Part shown: positions 46,435 through 56,328 of the stretch, one piece after another
How positions within the stretch are numbered: position 1 is the first letter of the stretch
Layout of the letters: each line of letters begins with the position of its first letter
Source of the DNA: Haliscomenobacter sp.
GTDB lineage: Bacteria; Bacteroidota; Bacteroidia; Chitinophagales; Saprospiraceae
Length of the DNA stretch: 64,000 nucleotides
Assembly: GCF_016718685.1 (NCBI RefSeq)
Contig: NZ_JADKCX010000142.1
Coordinates: 1 to 64,000, forward strand
Direction: 5' to 3'
The notes under the pieces: generated by a model
What the model saw: the letters and a program-made list of their open reading frames with translations, nothing else
Databases searched by the model: none
What the model was told of the DNA's origin: nothing
Position numbers and translations under genes: made by a program

Positions 46435-46878
46435 TTACTGCTTCGCAGGAGACTGCCACAACACATGTGTGATCTTCCATCCGCCATTGAGCTTGGCCAG
46501 CAAGATGTAATCCGTACCCCACCAAGCCGTCACTTTGCCACAAGCCGTTTTATCCAACACCTCGTATACCTCCGTTTTGCGGGGAAATTTTTCCACATTG
46601 GGGGTTTTACCCTTGCGCAGTACACCAGTAGCATAGTCAATCATTTCGCGGAAAGTCATTTGGGAGCCTTCAAAACTGTTGCTGTTGCGGGGGCGGTAGT
46701 ACCCGTATTTGTATGCCGATGGGTCAACGCTGCGGTGAATTTTGGCGGTATCGCCGAAATAAAAAGCGTCGATGTAATCGTTTAGGGCCAGGGTTACACT
46801 GTCGGTGGCAGCACTTTGAGCAAGGGCCGTGGTCCCGCTGAGTAAGGCAAAAAAGAGCAGCAAAAGGGTGGATTTCAT
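46435..46878 (-). CDS. NTF2-like (putative lumazine-binding type) secreted protein
   Basis: About 147 residues with a signal peptide (MKSTLLLLFFALLSGTTALAQ) and one SnoaL/NTF2-like domain: VTLALNDYIDAFYFGDTAKIHRSVDPSAYKYGY, MTFREMIDYATGVLRKG, and the final strand WWGTDYILLAKLNGGWKITHVLW. The fold often serves as a small ligand-binding pocket, and no reaction can be assigned. I start at ATG 46878. It is followed by an inverted repeat and then the PQQ-propeller gene on the same strand, which may be co-expressed. Confidence 0.8.
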   Translation of the reverse strand: MKSTLLLLFFALLSGTTALAQSAATDSVTLALNDYIDAFYFGDTAKIHRSVDPSAYKYGYYRPRNSNSFEGSQMTFREMIDYATGVLRKGKTPNVEKFPRKTEVYEVLDKTACGKVTAWWGTDYILLAKLNGGWKITHVLWQSPAKQ

Positions 46879-47015
46879 TGGTTGCATGACCATGTTTTTT
46901 TAGATCCGGGAAATCAAACTTCATGATCAAAAGTAACCATAGCGAGCAAGTAAACCATCCCCCACTCTGGGGGGTATTGATGCTGCTGTAATTCTACAGA
47001 TTGGTTATTAAATCA

Positions 47016-47071
47016 AAAAGGCGCAAAGACACTAAGTACCATTATACTGACTTAGTGCCTTTGCGCCTTCC
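47016..47071. repeat. Inverted repeat, GGCGCAAAGACACTAAGT family
   Basis: AAAGGCGCAAAGACACTAAGT (degenerate at one base) faces ACTTAGTGCCTTTGCGCCTT with an 11-nt loop. It is related in composition to the CACAAAGGCAC repeats at 37625-37698. It lies just downstream of the S41 peptidase stop and may terminate it or separate it from the NTF2-like gene. Confidence 0.8.
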
Positions 47072-47095
47072 TGGCTAAAAAGAATGTGTAGTAGC

Positions 47096-49223
47096 TTAAT
47101 TCTTCTGCGTCGGAGCGGGCTTCGATGTGCTGGTTAATCCCTGGCTTTGCAACAAATCATTCAGTACCATGGTCGCCTCGTACAAATACCGATCTTTTTT
47201 CAAATAATTCAACCAACGGCTGTTGACATCGGCAGTGGCTTCTGGTTGATCGGCGCTGCTGCTTTCTCCAGTTTTGCTGATGTTCATGGCTTTTGGAAAG
47301 CTGCATCAGTTCGCGGGTTTGGGCGGCTTTGGCGCGTATGGCCAGCATTTTTTCCTTGTATTTTTGGATATTGAGCTGATCGGCTGCTTCATTCTGGCGA
47401 GCCAGCCAAGAAGTGTTTTCCTGGATTTTTTTCATCACCCCACTGCTGTCGCGCTTTTGGAAACGCTGACGCACAAACTCGAGGTCGGGCTGCTTGTTCC
47501 AGGGCTTGTAAGCGAGTTGGCGGATTTCGTCCCAGGCCAGGGCACTTTCATTGTCTTTTTCTTTAAACTTGTACTCCTCATAATATCCTGGCAACAGGAT
47601 ATCCGACACTACCCCTTTTAGTTGGGTAGAGGAGCCGTTGATGCGGTAGTATTTTTGCATGGTCAGGTGTACGGTGCCGAGGTTGTTTTGGTCGAGGCTG
47701 CTGCTCAGGGGAATTGGGCGTTGTACCGTTCCTTTGCCGTAGGTCGAAGAGCTGCCAATCACAATGCCCCGCTTGTAATCCTGGATCGCGGCGGCAAAAA
47801 TTTCGGAAGCAGATGCGCTGAATTCATTGACCATCACCACGAGCGGACCGCTATAGAGGGTAGCGCCATTGTCCTGGTCAGCGAGGAAAGTAGAACGACC
47901 ATCGCCGTTTTTGACTTGTACCACGGGGCCATCCGGAATGAAGAGTCCCACCATTTTAACCACTTCGTACAAACTGCCGCCGCCATTGTCGCGCAGATCC
48001 AGGATGATGCCGTCTACCTTTTCGTTTTGCAATTTTTTCAGTTCGTTGGCCACGTCTTCGGCACAGCTCCGGCCTTCACCTTCGCCAATGGGCATGTAAA
48101 ACTTGGGCAAGTAGATGTAGCCCGTTTTTTTATCCCCTTCGTTGATGATGGAGCTTTTGGCAAAGGTTTCCTCCAGTTTTAATTCTTCGCGTACAATGGC
48201 CACGGTTTTTACCGTGCCATCGGCCTTTTTGAGGGTCAATTTTACAGTGCTGCCTTTGCTGCCCCGGATCAATTTGATGGCGTCGGGGATATCATAACCC
48301 GCTACATCTACCGGAGGCTTGTCTCCTTCGGCTATTTTCAGGATGAGGTCTCCATCGTTGACTTCGGTGGTTTTCCAGGCGGGGCCACCTTGCGATACGC
48401 TGGCAATTTTGACGTACCCGTTTTCTTCGCCAATCATGGCACCGATCCCGTAAAACTTGCCCGACAACCTTTCATCCCAGGCCCTTTTTTCAACGGGCAT
48501 AAAATAATCGGTGTGGGGGTCCATCGTATTGGTGATGGTGGTCACAAACATGCTGAAACGATCGTCGTCGGTGGTTTTGTTCAGGAGTCGATCGAGGGAT
48601 TTGTCCATGCTGGTTTTGGCAAAAGCACGGGCTTGGACTTCCAGTTCGTTGTCGCTGGCTTTTTTGACCGTATCGGACTTGATCTTGTCCCGGTCTTCCT
48701 GCAAATCCACCAGTTTTTCGAGGGTGATGAACTTCAGTTTTTTCTGCCACTGTTGCAGCTGCGCTTTGGTGTTTGCGGCGTAGGTTCTTTGGTCAAAATC
48801 GGTCACAATGCTGTCTATCGCCTCAAAATGGAAAGGTTTTTCCAGCAAAGCAGCGCAGTTGTTTTTGATTTCAGTGAGCCTTAACTTATACAGTTCGTTG
48901 GCTTTGTAAAAAAATGCCACAGGATTGCCTTTGATTTCCTCGTCGATGGCATGGTTGTATTTGTTGAGCTCCTTGATGTCGGATTGGAGGAAAATAATTT
49001 TTTCGGGGTCCAACTGCTTCACATAAGCGGAGACTATTTTTTCAGAAAATTCGTCATTGAAGGCTTGCGGGTTGTAGTGCTCTTGGCCCAGCAGTTGCCC
49101 GACGGTGTGTAAAATTTTGTCGTAACGCCCGTCTACACTGGGTTTTAGCATTCCGCTGCTGCTGAGTAATACGATCCCAGAGATGCATAAAGCAAAAAGA
49201 AACATTTTTTGAATGGTGTTCAT
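47096..49223 (-). CDS. prc: S41-family carboxy-terminal processing peptidase, one frameshift
   Basis: About 710 residues, the long tail-specific protease type (Prc/Tsp). The N-terminus has a signal or anchor (MNTIQKMFLFALCISGIVLL). An N-terminal helical domain is followed by a PDZ domain near 240-330 (AMIGEENGYVKIASVSQGGPAW), the protease core with the catalytic serine in NEFSASASEIFAAAIQDYKRG and the lysine in SSTYGKGTVQRP, and a helical C-terminal domain. Near 47280 the frame shifts, and the last about 60 residues (MNISKTGESSSADQ, then YLKKDRYLYEATMVLND) are read in another frame. It degrades periplasmic proteins in relatives. Confidence 0.9.
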
Positions 49224-49308
49224 CTGCGCTTGTTTGGATTATTTGGGATAAAAATAGTAAAAGTTGGTAAAAATAAACTCCCCCAGTTGGCGGGATATTG
49301 TGGGCAGG

Positions 49309-49420
49309 AGTTGAGAAGGTTGAGAAGGTTGAAGGTTGAAAAGGTTGAGGTACTTGAGGTTGCCGCCTAACCTTGTTTTGACTTTCAACTTTCTCAACCT
49401 TCTCAACTTCTCAACTTTTC
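49309..49420. repeat. Long inverted repeat, GTTGAGAAGGTT family, copy 2
   Basis: The left arm (49309-49350) is GGTTGAGAAGG repeated with small changes. The right arm (49381-49420) is CTTTCTCAACCTTCTCAACTT-like, its complement. It has the same style as the element at 37090-37196. It sits between the divergent S41 peptidase and beta-mannosidase genes, where it cannot be a terminator for either. Confidence 0.85.
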
Positions 49421-49454
49421 CCTTATTTTCGCAATTCACACAACCTGTTACAGG

Positions 49455-52064
49455 ATGCGCAAACTTTTTACCGACATCATCCTGATGGCTGCTCTAGGTG
49501 GTTTATTAGGGTGCCAAACGCAACCCAACAGCGACATGATTGAACTGAACGACAACTGGACTTTTCGACAAGCGGGCAAAGGCACCTGGCTAAGTGCCGA
49601 GGTGCCGGGTACAGTGCATACCGATTTGATGCGGCACGATAAGATTCGCGATCCTTATTTTCGCATGCAGGAAGAGGAGGTGCAGTGGGTGGACAAAGCC
49701 GATTGGGAGTATTCCTGCCGCTTTCAGGTGGCCGAGGAGTTTCTGGAATTCGACGCCGTAACCCTCGAATGCCTGGGTCTGGATACCTACGCCGATGTAT
49801 ACCTCAACGACAAACTCGTGATCCTGGCCGATAACTTTTTTGTGGGTTGGGAAAAAGAAGTCAAAAAACACCTGAAACCTGGCGAAAACCACTTGCGCAT
49901 CTTTTTTCATTCGCCAATTACTGTTGGGCTACAAGCACTGGCCAAGCACAAATACGGACTACCCGCTACCAATGACCAATCCGAACGGGGTGGGCTGGGC
50001 GACAAACTGGTCAGTGTTTTTCTGCGCAAACCCGGCTATCATTTTGGCTGGGATTGGGGTCCACGCCTCGTGACTAGTGGCATCTATCGCCCCATTCGCC
50101 TCCAAGGCTGGAACAAAGCCCGCCTGACCGACGTGTATTTTCATCAGGATAGCTTGACCGACATCAAGGCACAGCTGAGCGCGCGTTGTGAGGTAGAATC
50201 ACTGGTGGATCACGAAGCGTTGATTGAAATATTTCAGGGCGATACCCTGTTGGCCATACAGGAAGTGGCCATGCTGCAGGGCAAAAATGAATTCCATATC
50301 CCTCTTGAAATCTACGACCCGCAACTTTGGTGGACGCATGATTTGGGCAAACCACATCTCTACAACCTGACGGCTCGCCTCTCGTACCAGCGCAAACCCA
50401 TCAATGCGCTGACGCGAAAAATTGGCCTACGGACCATCAAAATTGTCCAAACCCCCGATAAAAAAGGCAGTTCGTTTTATTTTGAACTCAACGGCAGGCC
50501 CATTTTTGCCAAAGGCGCCAATTACATCCCCAACGACATGTTCATCCCCCGCGTGGGGCCCGAAAAATACCGGAACCTAATCCGCTCCACCGTAGACGCC
50601 AACATGAACATGCTGCGCATCTGGGGCGGCGGTTTTTATGAAAACGACATCTTTTACGATTTGTGCAACGAAGCAGGCGTGCTGGTTTGGCAAGACTTCA
50701 TGTTTGCCTGTAGCATGTACCCCGGTGACCCAGAATTCTTGCGCAACGTGGAAGAGGAGGCGGTGTACAACGTCAAACGCCTGCGCAATCACCCCTGCAT
50801 TGCGCTGTGGTGTGGCAACAACGAAATCGATGTGGCGTGGTCGCAATACAACGAATTTATGGGCTGGGGTTGGAAGCAGCAATACACTATGGATCAACGC
50901 CGGGTGATCTGGAATACGTATGATACCATTTTTCACAAACTTTTGCCTACGGTGGTCGGCGCGCACCATCCGGGTATGTTTTATTGGCCCTCCTCGCCCT
51001 TCAACGTCCCTGGCAAACACGCCAACAGCCATACCCCCAATGGCGACATCCACTACTGGGGTGTCTGGCATGCTGAGCACCCTTTCAGCGCGTATTACGA
51101 CAACATCGGGCGTTTCATGAGCGAGTACGGGTTTCAGTCTTTCCCGGAGTTGAAAACGGTCAAAACCTACGCCCTGCCCGAGGATTGGAACATTGAATCC
51201 CCCGTGATGGCGGCGCACCAACGCAGCGGGATCGGCAATTTGCGCATCCGCAGTTACATGCAACAGCATTATCAGGTGCCTAAAGATTTTGCGCAATTTT
51301 TGTACGTCGGACAGCTGCTGCAAGCCGAGGGCATCAAAATGGCCATCGAGGCGCATCGGGCCAGTATGCCTTACTGCATGGGCTCTTTGTACTGGCAAAT
51401 CAACGACGTTTGGCCGGTGGCCTCCTGGTCGGGTATGGATTATTACCAGCGCTGGAAGGCGATGCACTACTTCATCAAAAAAGCCTTTGAACGCACGATC
51501 ACCGCCGCACTGGTCAAAGACGGAAAGGTACGCATCAGCGTCATTTCCGATGAACTGGGCGCACGGGAAGGGGAACTGCGCCTGCGTTTGTACGATTTTG
51601 CGGGTACTAAATTGTGGAAAAAAGACACGATCATCCAGATGCCAGAAAACAGCGCCCTAACTGCGCTTGAATTGCCCATCGCTGAAATGTGTGATTCACT
51701 AACGGCCAAAAAGGTGTTCCTTCAGGTGGATTTGTACGTTGAGGGTCAACGGATCTTCCGCAATCCGGTCTATCTGGTCAACGCCAAACACCTGGAACTG
51801 CCCCAGCAGGTGCAAATTGAAAAACGGGTGCTGCCGAGTGACGATGGCTACCTGATTCGCCTGAGCGCAAACCAGTTGGTGAAAAACGTATTCCTCGATT
51901 TTGGGGACGAAGTAGAGGGCTTTTTTACGGACAACTATTTTGATCTCCTGCCAGGAGAGATGGTACACTTGGTGTTTAGGCCGGAAAAAAAGGGCGTAAA
52001 GTTGACGGCGGAGGATTTGCAGGTGCTGAGTTTGGGGGATACGGTGCAGGGGGTGATTCAGTAA
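49455..52064 (+). CDS. GH2-family beta-mannosidase, lipoprotein
   Basis: 869 residues. Lipoprotein signal (LMAALGGLLGCQTQPNS, Cys about 20). The GH2 jelly roll is near 30-220, an Ig-like domain near 220-330, and a TIM barrel follows. The acid/base Glu is in LWCGNNEIDVAW (about residue 456) and the nucleophile Glu in FMSEYGFQSFP (about 557). The motifs MLRIWGGGFYEND and HYWGVWHAEHPFSAYY are typical of bacterial beta-mannosidases, which release mannose from the ends of beta-mannosides. Because it is lipid-anchored it should act in the periplasm or at the outer membrane. The gene is intact. Confidence 0.9.
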   Translation: MRKLFTDIILMAALGGLLGCQTQPNSDMIELNDNWTFRQAGKGTWLSAEVPGTVHTDLMRHDKIRDPYFRMQEEEVQWVDKADWEYSCRFQVAEEFLEFDAVTLECLGLDTYADVYLNDKLVILADNFFVGWEKEVKKHLKPGENHLRIFFHSPITVGLQALAKHKYGLPATNDQSERGGLGDKLVSVFLRKPGYHFGWDWGPRLVTSGIYRPIRLQGWNKARLTDVYFHQDSLTDIKAQLSARCEVESLVDHEALIEIFQGDTLLAIQEVAMLQGKNEFHIPLEIYDPQLWWTHDLGKPHLYNLTARLSYQRKPINALTRKIGLRTIKIVQTPDKKGSSFYFELNGRPIFAKGANYIPNDMFIPRVGPEKYRNLIRSTVDANMNMLRIWGGGFYENDIFYDLCNEAGVLVWQDFMFACSMYPGDPEFLRNVEEEAVYNVKRLRNHPCIALWCGNNEIDVAWSQYNEFMGWGWKQQYTMDQRRVIWNTYDTIFHKLLPTVVGAHHPGMFYWPSSPFNVPGKHANSHTPNGDIHYWGVWHAEHPFSAYYDNIGRFMSEYGFQSFPELKTVKTYALPEDWNIESPVMAAHQRSGIGNLRIRSYMQQHYQVPKDFAQFLYVGQLLQAEGIKMAIEAHRASMPYCMGSLYWQINDVWPVASWSGMDYYQRWKAMHYFIKKAFERTITAALVKDGKVRISVISDELGAREGELRLRLYDFAGTKLWKKDTIIQMPENSALTALELPIAEMCDSLTAKKVFLQVDLYVEGQRIFRNPVYLVNAKHLELPQQVQIEKRVLPSDDGYLIRLSANQLVKNVFLDFGDEVEGFFTDNYFDLLPGEMVHLVFRPEKKGVKLTAEDLQVLSLGDTVQGVIQ

Positions 52065-52102
52065 TGACCCCAGAGCGAACCCGGGGATTTTCTCCGCTTT
52101 TT

Positions 52103-53605
52103 TTATTTCAATTTCAACCCCGTTAACTCCTCGGCTATCTTCCGATCATTGGACAACCTCGGCACCTTGTTCTGTCCGCCCAACTTGCCCTGGCTTTTCA
52201 TGTATTCCCGAAAAGCATCTTTGTGCAGCGGCGTAATGACCAGTGGGCGCAGAATATTGCCCTCAATCAGGTCCTGGTAATAGATGTTTTGTTGGATCAT
52301 CAATTCATCCAGGCGGGCGGAAAACGCCGCCAAATTTTCTGGCAAACCATCAAATTCAACGAACCATTCGTGGTACGGAAAGCCTCCTTCGGGAGGAGTC
52401 ACTTGTGGAGCAACCGTAAATTCCACCACTTTTACGCCTTGTTCATGGCAAACCTGTAGCATTGCTTCTTCTACTTCTTTGCCAATAACGTGTTCCCCAA
52501 AAGCAGAAATGAAGTGTTTGATGCGCCCGCTCACGATCAGCCGAGGAGGATCGATCGACACAAATTGCACTGTATCACCGAGGTTGTAGCCCCAGAGCCC
52601 CGCATTGTTGTTGATGATCAGGGCGTAATTGACGCCCGGCTGTACATCCTTGAGCCAAAGCCGGGTGGGGTTTTCGAGGAAAATTTCTTCCGCAGGAACA
52701 AATTCAAAGAAGATCCCCGATGCCGCGTTGAGCAATAAACCTGGTTCATTCTGGTTGTCCTGGAAAGCCACAAATCCTTCCGAAGCCGGATAAGTTTCTA
52801 CACTGTCGATGCGCCCGCCGGTCAATTCTTCCAGTTTGGCGCGGTAGGGTTCGTAATTCACGCCGCCATAAACAAACACCGAAAAATCGGGGAAAATTTC
52901 CTTGATTGTTTTTTTGCCCGAGCGTTCAATCAACCGTTCGTAATACATCTGTACCCAGGGGGGAATGCCGCTGATGAGGCGCATGTTTTGGGACAGGGTT
53001 TCCTCCACAATCCGATCCAGTTTGGTTTCCCAATCTTCGATGCAGTTGGTTTCGTAGCTCGGCATTTGGCTGCTGCGCAACCAGGCCGGAATCATGTGAT
53101 TGGAAATGCCCGAAAGGCGTCCGGTAGGGATGCCCGCGGTTTCAGTGAGTTCTGGGCTCCCGGAGAGGAAAATCACTTTTCCATCCAGCCATTGGCCATT
53201 TCCCGTTTGGGCGTAATAATTGAATAAGGCATTGCGGGCCGATCCAAAATGGTTGGGGATACTTTGATTGGAAATGGGGATGTATTTCACCCCGGAAGTG
53301 GTGCCCGAGGTTTTGGCAAAATAAGCCGGACGGCCTTTCCACAATACATCCGATTCCCCAGCTTTGATGCGTTCGATATAAGGTTTGATGCCTTCGTAGT
53401 CCCGGATAGGTACCCGCTCAACGTAATCTTGATACGACCGAATTTGATCAAAACCATGCGCTTTGCCGAAGGCCGTGTTTTTCCCCGTTGCTATCAGTTG
53501 TTTAAAAATCTGTTCTTGTTCTGGTACAGCACGAGCCGACCAGCGCTTGATATCGCGGGCAATTTTGTGGGCAAAAGGTTTGATGATGCTGGAACGAAAA
53601 CCCAT
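52103..53605 (-). CDS. GH3 auxin-responsive-promoter family acyl-acid amido synthetase
   Basis: A 500-residue ANL-like adenylating enzyme of the GH3 type (plant jasmonate/auxin-amido synthetase relatives, here bacterial). ATP-binding motif YFAKTSGTTSGVKYIPIS near residues 90-107. Further segments YPASEGFVAF and YALIINNNAGLWGYNLGDTVQF, then LIVSGRIKHFISAFGEHVIGKEVEEAM near the hinge. Its substrate in bacteria is unknown, but it probably joins an acid to an amino acid. It converges on the beta-mannosidase (39-bp gap). Confidence 0.85.
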   Translation of the reverse strand: MGFRSSIIKPFAHKIARDIKRWSARAVPEQEQIFKQLIATGKNTAFGKAHGFDQIRSYQDYVERVPIRDYEGIKPYIERIKAGESDVLWKGRPAYFAKTSGTTSGVKYIPISNQSIPNHFGSARNALFNYYAQTGNGQWLDGKVIFLSGSPELTETAGIPTGRLSGISNHMIPAWLRSSQMPSYETNCIEDWETKLDRIVEETLSQNMRLISGIPPWVQMYYERLIERSGKKTIKEIFPDFSVFVYGGVNYEPYRAKLEELTGGRIDSVETYPASEGFVAFQDNQNEPGLLLNAASGIFFEFVPAEEIFLENPTRLWLKDVQPGVNYALIINNNAGLWGYNLGDTVQFVSIDPPRLIVSGRIKHFISAFGEHVIGKEVEEAMLQVCHEQGVKVVEFTVAPQVTPPEGGFPYHEWFVEFDGLPENLAAFSARLDELMIQQNIYYQDLIEGNILRPLVITPLHKDAFREYMKSQGKLGGQNKVPRLSNDRKIAEELTGLKLK

Positions 53606-53612
53606 TGTACGG

Positions 53613-53727
53613 AGTGAAAAGTGAAAAGTGAAAAATGAAAAGTTGATGAATTCAAAAAAAGATCATCCATCCCACATGCTGCAAAAGTAAACTTTTTCCT
53701 GTTTTTAACTCATAACTCATAACTCAT
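53613..53727. repeat. Two short tandem arrays: GTGAAAA and AACTCAT
   Basis: 53613-53643 holds four near-copies of GTGAAAAGT-like units, upstream of the GH3-like gene. 53707-53727 holds three copies of AACTCAT, ending in the LolA-like stop codon. They look like single arms of the hairpin elements seen elsewhere in the window, but they do not pair with each other. Confidence 0.6.
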
Positions 53728-54415
53728 CATTCCCTCAGGTCTTCCACATGATACCCCGGATAACTCGCCTTGTTGAACACAAAGCTCGCATCCGCCAGCG
53801 CTTTATTCGGTGTGATGGTATTCATCACCAGCGTATACCGCGAACCATCCTTGCTGAACACTTTCAACTCAATGAAATCCTGGGTCTTTTTGTCCAGAGT
53901 GAGGCGCAGTTTGGAGTACTCGGAGTATTTATCGGTAGGTTTAAATTCAATTTCTTGTACCACCCGCTTGCCTTGGGCAAACTCATTGGTGATGGCGTAG
54001 ATGAAGTCCTTGCGCAAATAGATCCGAAACAGCGCCTGGGGGGAAAGGATGCCATCGTCGTCATTCGGACCGGGGACATTGTTGACTTGTACTTCTTTAT
54101 TTTTGGGCAATACGACCCATACAGACTTGCCGTCCGAAATCACGGTTTGTTGGTTGAAGTCCACCCGGTACTTTGCGCCTTTTTGCAGGAGTTTTCCTTT
54201 TTGGATTTCCTTGGGCTGTTGAGGCATTTCCAAAGTCAGCGAGAAATCGGCTTCAAGGGTTTTGTAACCTTCGTATTTGGCCTTCATTTTGTCCAATACC
54301 AGCTTGGTGGCCGGATCGGAAGTTTCTTTGGGGGTGTCGTCACCTTGGTTTTTGTTTGTGCAGGCAATACACATACAGTGATGGCAAAAAGACTGAACAA
54401 AAGCAATATTCTCAT
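53727..54415 (-). CDS. LolA-like outer-membrane lipoprotein carrier, frameshift near N-terminus
   Basis: About 225 residues. The carrier fold is visible in TLEADFSLTLEMPQQPKEIQKGKLLQKG, YRVDFNQQTVISDGKSVWVVLPKNKEVQV and RYTLVMNTITPNKALADASFVF. A signal peptide, MRILLLFSLFAITVCVLPAQ, starts at ATG 54415 but in another frame. One base change in the CCCCC run near 54337 joins it to the rest, so the run probably has a miscount. In Gram-negative cells LolA ferries lipoproteins across the periplasm. Upstream, 54416-54600 holds no gene. Confidence 0.8.
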
Positions 54416-54624
54416 CGACTTTAAAATTTGTTGGATTTAAACGTCATTTAGACGACTGAAATTGAATGAAGGAACGATTTACTGTGGTTAAAGTTTTGCT
54501 AAGGTGAGTACAAGGTCACCTTTTATGGGCTTATCCCACTAAAGTGACTTTCATACTTGAACTATAGTCGTCTTTTCTCCAGTTTTTAGTTTTTGCATTT
54601 TATAACAGTCGGGTTTTATTAGGT

Positions 54625-54652
54625 AGCCAGGGGGATTCCTCTGGCTTTTTTT
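54625..54652 (+). terminator. Intrinsic terminator with no annotated transcript upstream
   Basis: AGCCAG / CTGGCT around a 10-nt loop is followed by a run of T (54646-54652) on the plus strand. The upstream gene is on the other strand, so a short plus-strand RNA (start perhaps near a TAGTTTTT element at 54588) is implied. The following gene has its own -7-like TACCTTCG at 54790-54797. Confidence 0.65.
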
Positions 54653-54819
54653 GTCACCCAACCAAAATGAACCAGCTGCAACTTTTTTTGTTTGCTTGCA
54701 AATGCATGAAAATATGCGCATTAAAGCAAGTTTTCGACGAATGTTACGAAACTTTACAATCAGTTAACATTGCAATCGAAAATTCAACTTACCTTCGTTT
54801 TAGAATTAAACTTACTGCC

Positions 54820-55479
54820 ATGAGCAGCATCCATTTTCATCACTCTAGTTTACTGAAAAATCAAATCCAGGAGGAATTGAAAAAACGGCTGGTAGAACGA
54901 GATTACTTCTTTGTTCCACAGCTCAATCAATTTCGCCGGGTGACGCCTACCGGGTACCAATGCATCATTTTGAATTGGATTCCAGGTGATAATTCCCATG
55001 TTTTAGAGGTATACCTGGGGGTACGACACGATGCTGTAGAAGATTTGGCCTTGCCTTTCACCAATGGTTTGCCCGAGCTTCAAAACAATAATTTCACTTT
55101 ATTTACTTCCCTGAGTAAATTGTTTGAGCAGCCCGTGCAACGTTTCAACATTTGCAACGAAGAGGATATCCTGCCCGCCGTCAATGAAATTCAAAAAGGA
55201 ATTTTTTCCCGAGGCATTAGTTTTTTAGAAAGGTACACCCGCCTGGAAAATGTAGACAACCTCTACAATGCTGACCCTGAATCGCCTATCGTTTATTTGC
55301 ACAATCAATTGCACCGTTGTATGCGCGCCATCGCCATCGCTCGACTCAGCTTGCGTCCTGATTTTGAAAGACTTGCGGTTTCTTATCGCGAACAACTCAA
55401 ACAATTGGGTGTAGCAGAAGTAGTGCTAGACCGTTACGATCGCCTCTGGCGTTATTTGCGCACCTATTCCATGAATTGA
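54820..55479 (+). CDS. Conserved hypothetical protein
   Basis: About 219 residues from ATG 54820, chosen because TACCTTCG (a near match to the -7 consensus) lies 22 bp before it. Sequence features: a mixed alpha/beta start (SLLKNQIQEELKKRLVERDYFFVPQLNQFRR), IILNWIPGDNSHVLEVYLGVRH in the middle, and helical segments later with ENVDNLYNADPESPIVYLHNQLHR and a C-terminal YDRLWRYLRTYSMN. No signal or membrane segment is seen. I do not recognise the family. Confidence 0.6.
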   Translation: MSSIHFHHSSLLKNQIQEELKKRLVERDYFFVPQLNQFRRVTPTGYQCIILNWIPGDNSHVLEVYLGVRHDAVEDLALPFTNGLPELQNNNFTLFTSLSKLFEQPVQRFNICNEEDILPAVNEIQKGIFSRGISFLERYTRLENVDNLYNADPESPIVYLHNQLHRCMRAIAIARLSLRPDFERLAVSYREQLKQLGVAEVVLDRYDRLWRYLRTYSMN

Positions 55480-55622
55480 TTCACCCCTAGATTGATCTAC
55501 ACAACATTGGGTAAAATCAGCCCGCAATCCCTTAATTCCTTTTCTGATTTCAACTTTTCTGAAAAAATGTTCAATTTTGTGCGTTTGACAGTAGACTTGT
55601 TGTAACGGCTAATTGGTTTTCC

Positions 55623-56299
55623 ATGCAATTGAAAAAAATTCAAGAAGTACTCGAGCAATTCAAAACCCACCTGGAATCGGAGCAAAAAGAGCAACACCTC
55701 TACGTTTACGAATCACAAAAGATTTTTCAGGAAAATTGGGATCTGGGCGTTTCCGATCTGGCTGGAATGTACAACCGCTCCCTCAACAACACCCAAACCC
55801 GTCGCCTCTGGAACCGCGAGAATTACGAACCCAAGCGCATGATGCTCGAATTTTGGCGCATGCAGCCGGATTTTGTCAAACAGATGTTTCAAGACCTGTT
55901 CAATGAAAGCAAAAGTGCCGACGGCAGGGTAGGGCGCTTTGTCTTTTATTGCGACGAATTGTTGACCGAATACCTCGAAAAACATCCCCGCAGCCGGGAA
56001 GGCAAACATTTTCATCAGGATGGCTACCAAATGGTTTCCCTGTATCTGACCTTTCGCTACCCGGATCAATACACGCTTTACGCACTCGATCGGTTCAAAC
56101 GCTTGCTGACCACCTTGGGTACTCCGGAGATTCCAGCCACGCACGACTTTGAAAGATTCTGCAAATGGTAACGACCCTTTGGGGCTTTATGCAAAAAGAT
56201 GAAGCGCTCATGGAAGCCCATCGCGCCCGTTTAGAAGAAGGCAAGCACTACCAGGGCGAGAGTTTATTGCCCGTTTACGAATTGATGCAGATCATTTAA
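55623..56299 (+). CDS. Standalone protein resembling the N-terminal domain of McrB-like AAA proteins, one frameshift
   Basis: The frame from ATG 55623 gives MQLKKIQEVLEQFKTHLESE, then YESQKIFQENWDLGVSDLAGMYNRSL, FRDLF-like block FQDLFNESKSADGRVGRFVFYCDELL, and HFHQDGYQMVSLYLTFRYPDQYTLYALDRF. This resembles, as I recall it, the DNA-recognition-side domain that precedes the AAA+ motor of Bacteroidota McrB-type proteins. The frame breaks at 56165 and the remaining 44 codons (VTTLWGFMQKDEALMEAHR to VYELMQII) finish that domain. No AAA+ or McrC gene follows. The next gene is a glycosyltransferase 30 bp away. Confidence 0.5.
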
Positions 56300-56328
56300 T
56301 CTTTAAACAAGCTCATAAAAAACACACG

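Noticed and set aside
52065..52102. Terminator between the beta-mannosidase and the GH3-like gene
   Set aside because: Only a 4-bp stem can be formed before the T-run, which is too weak to report.
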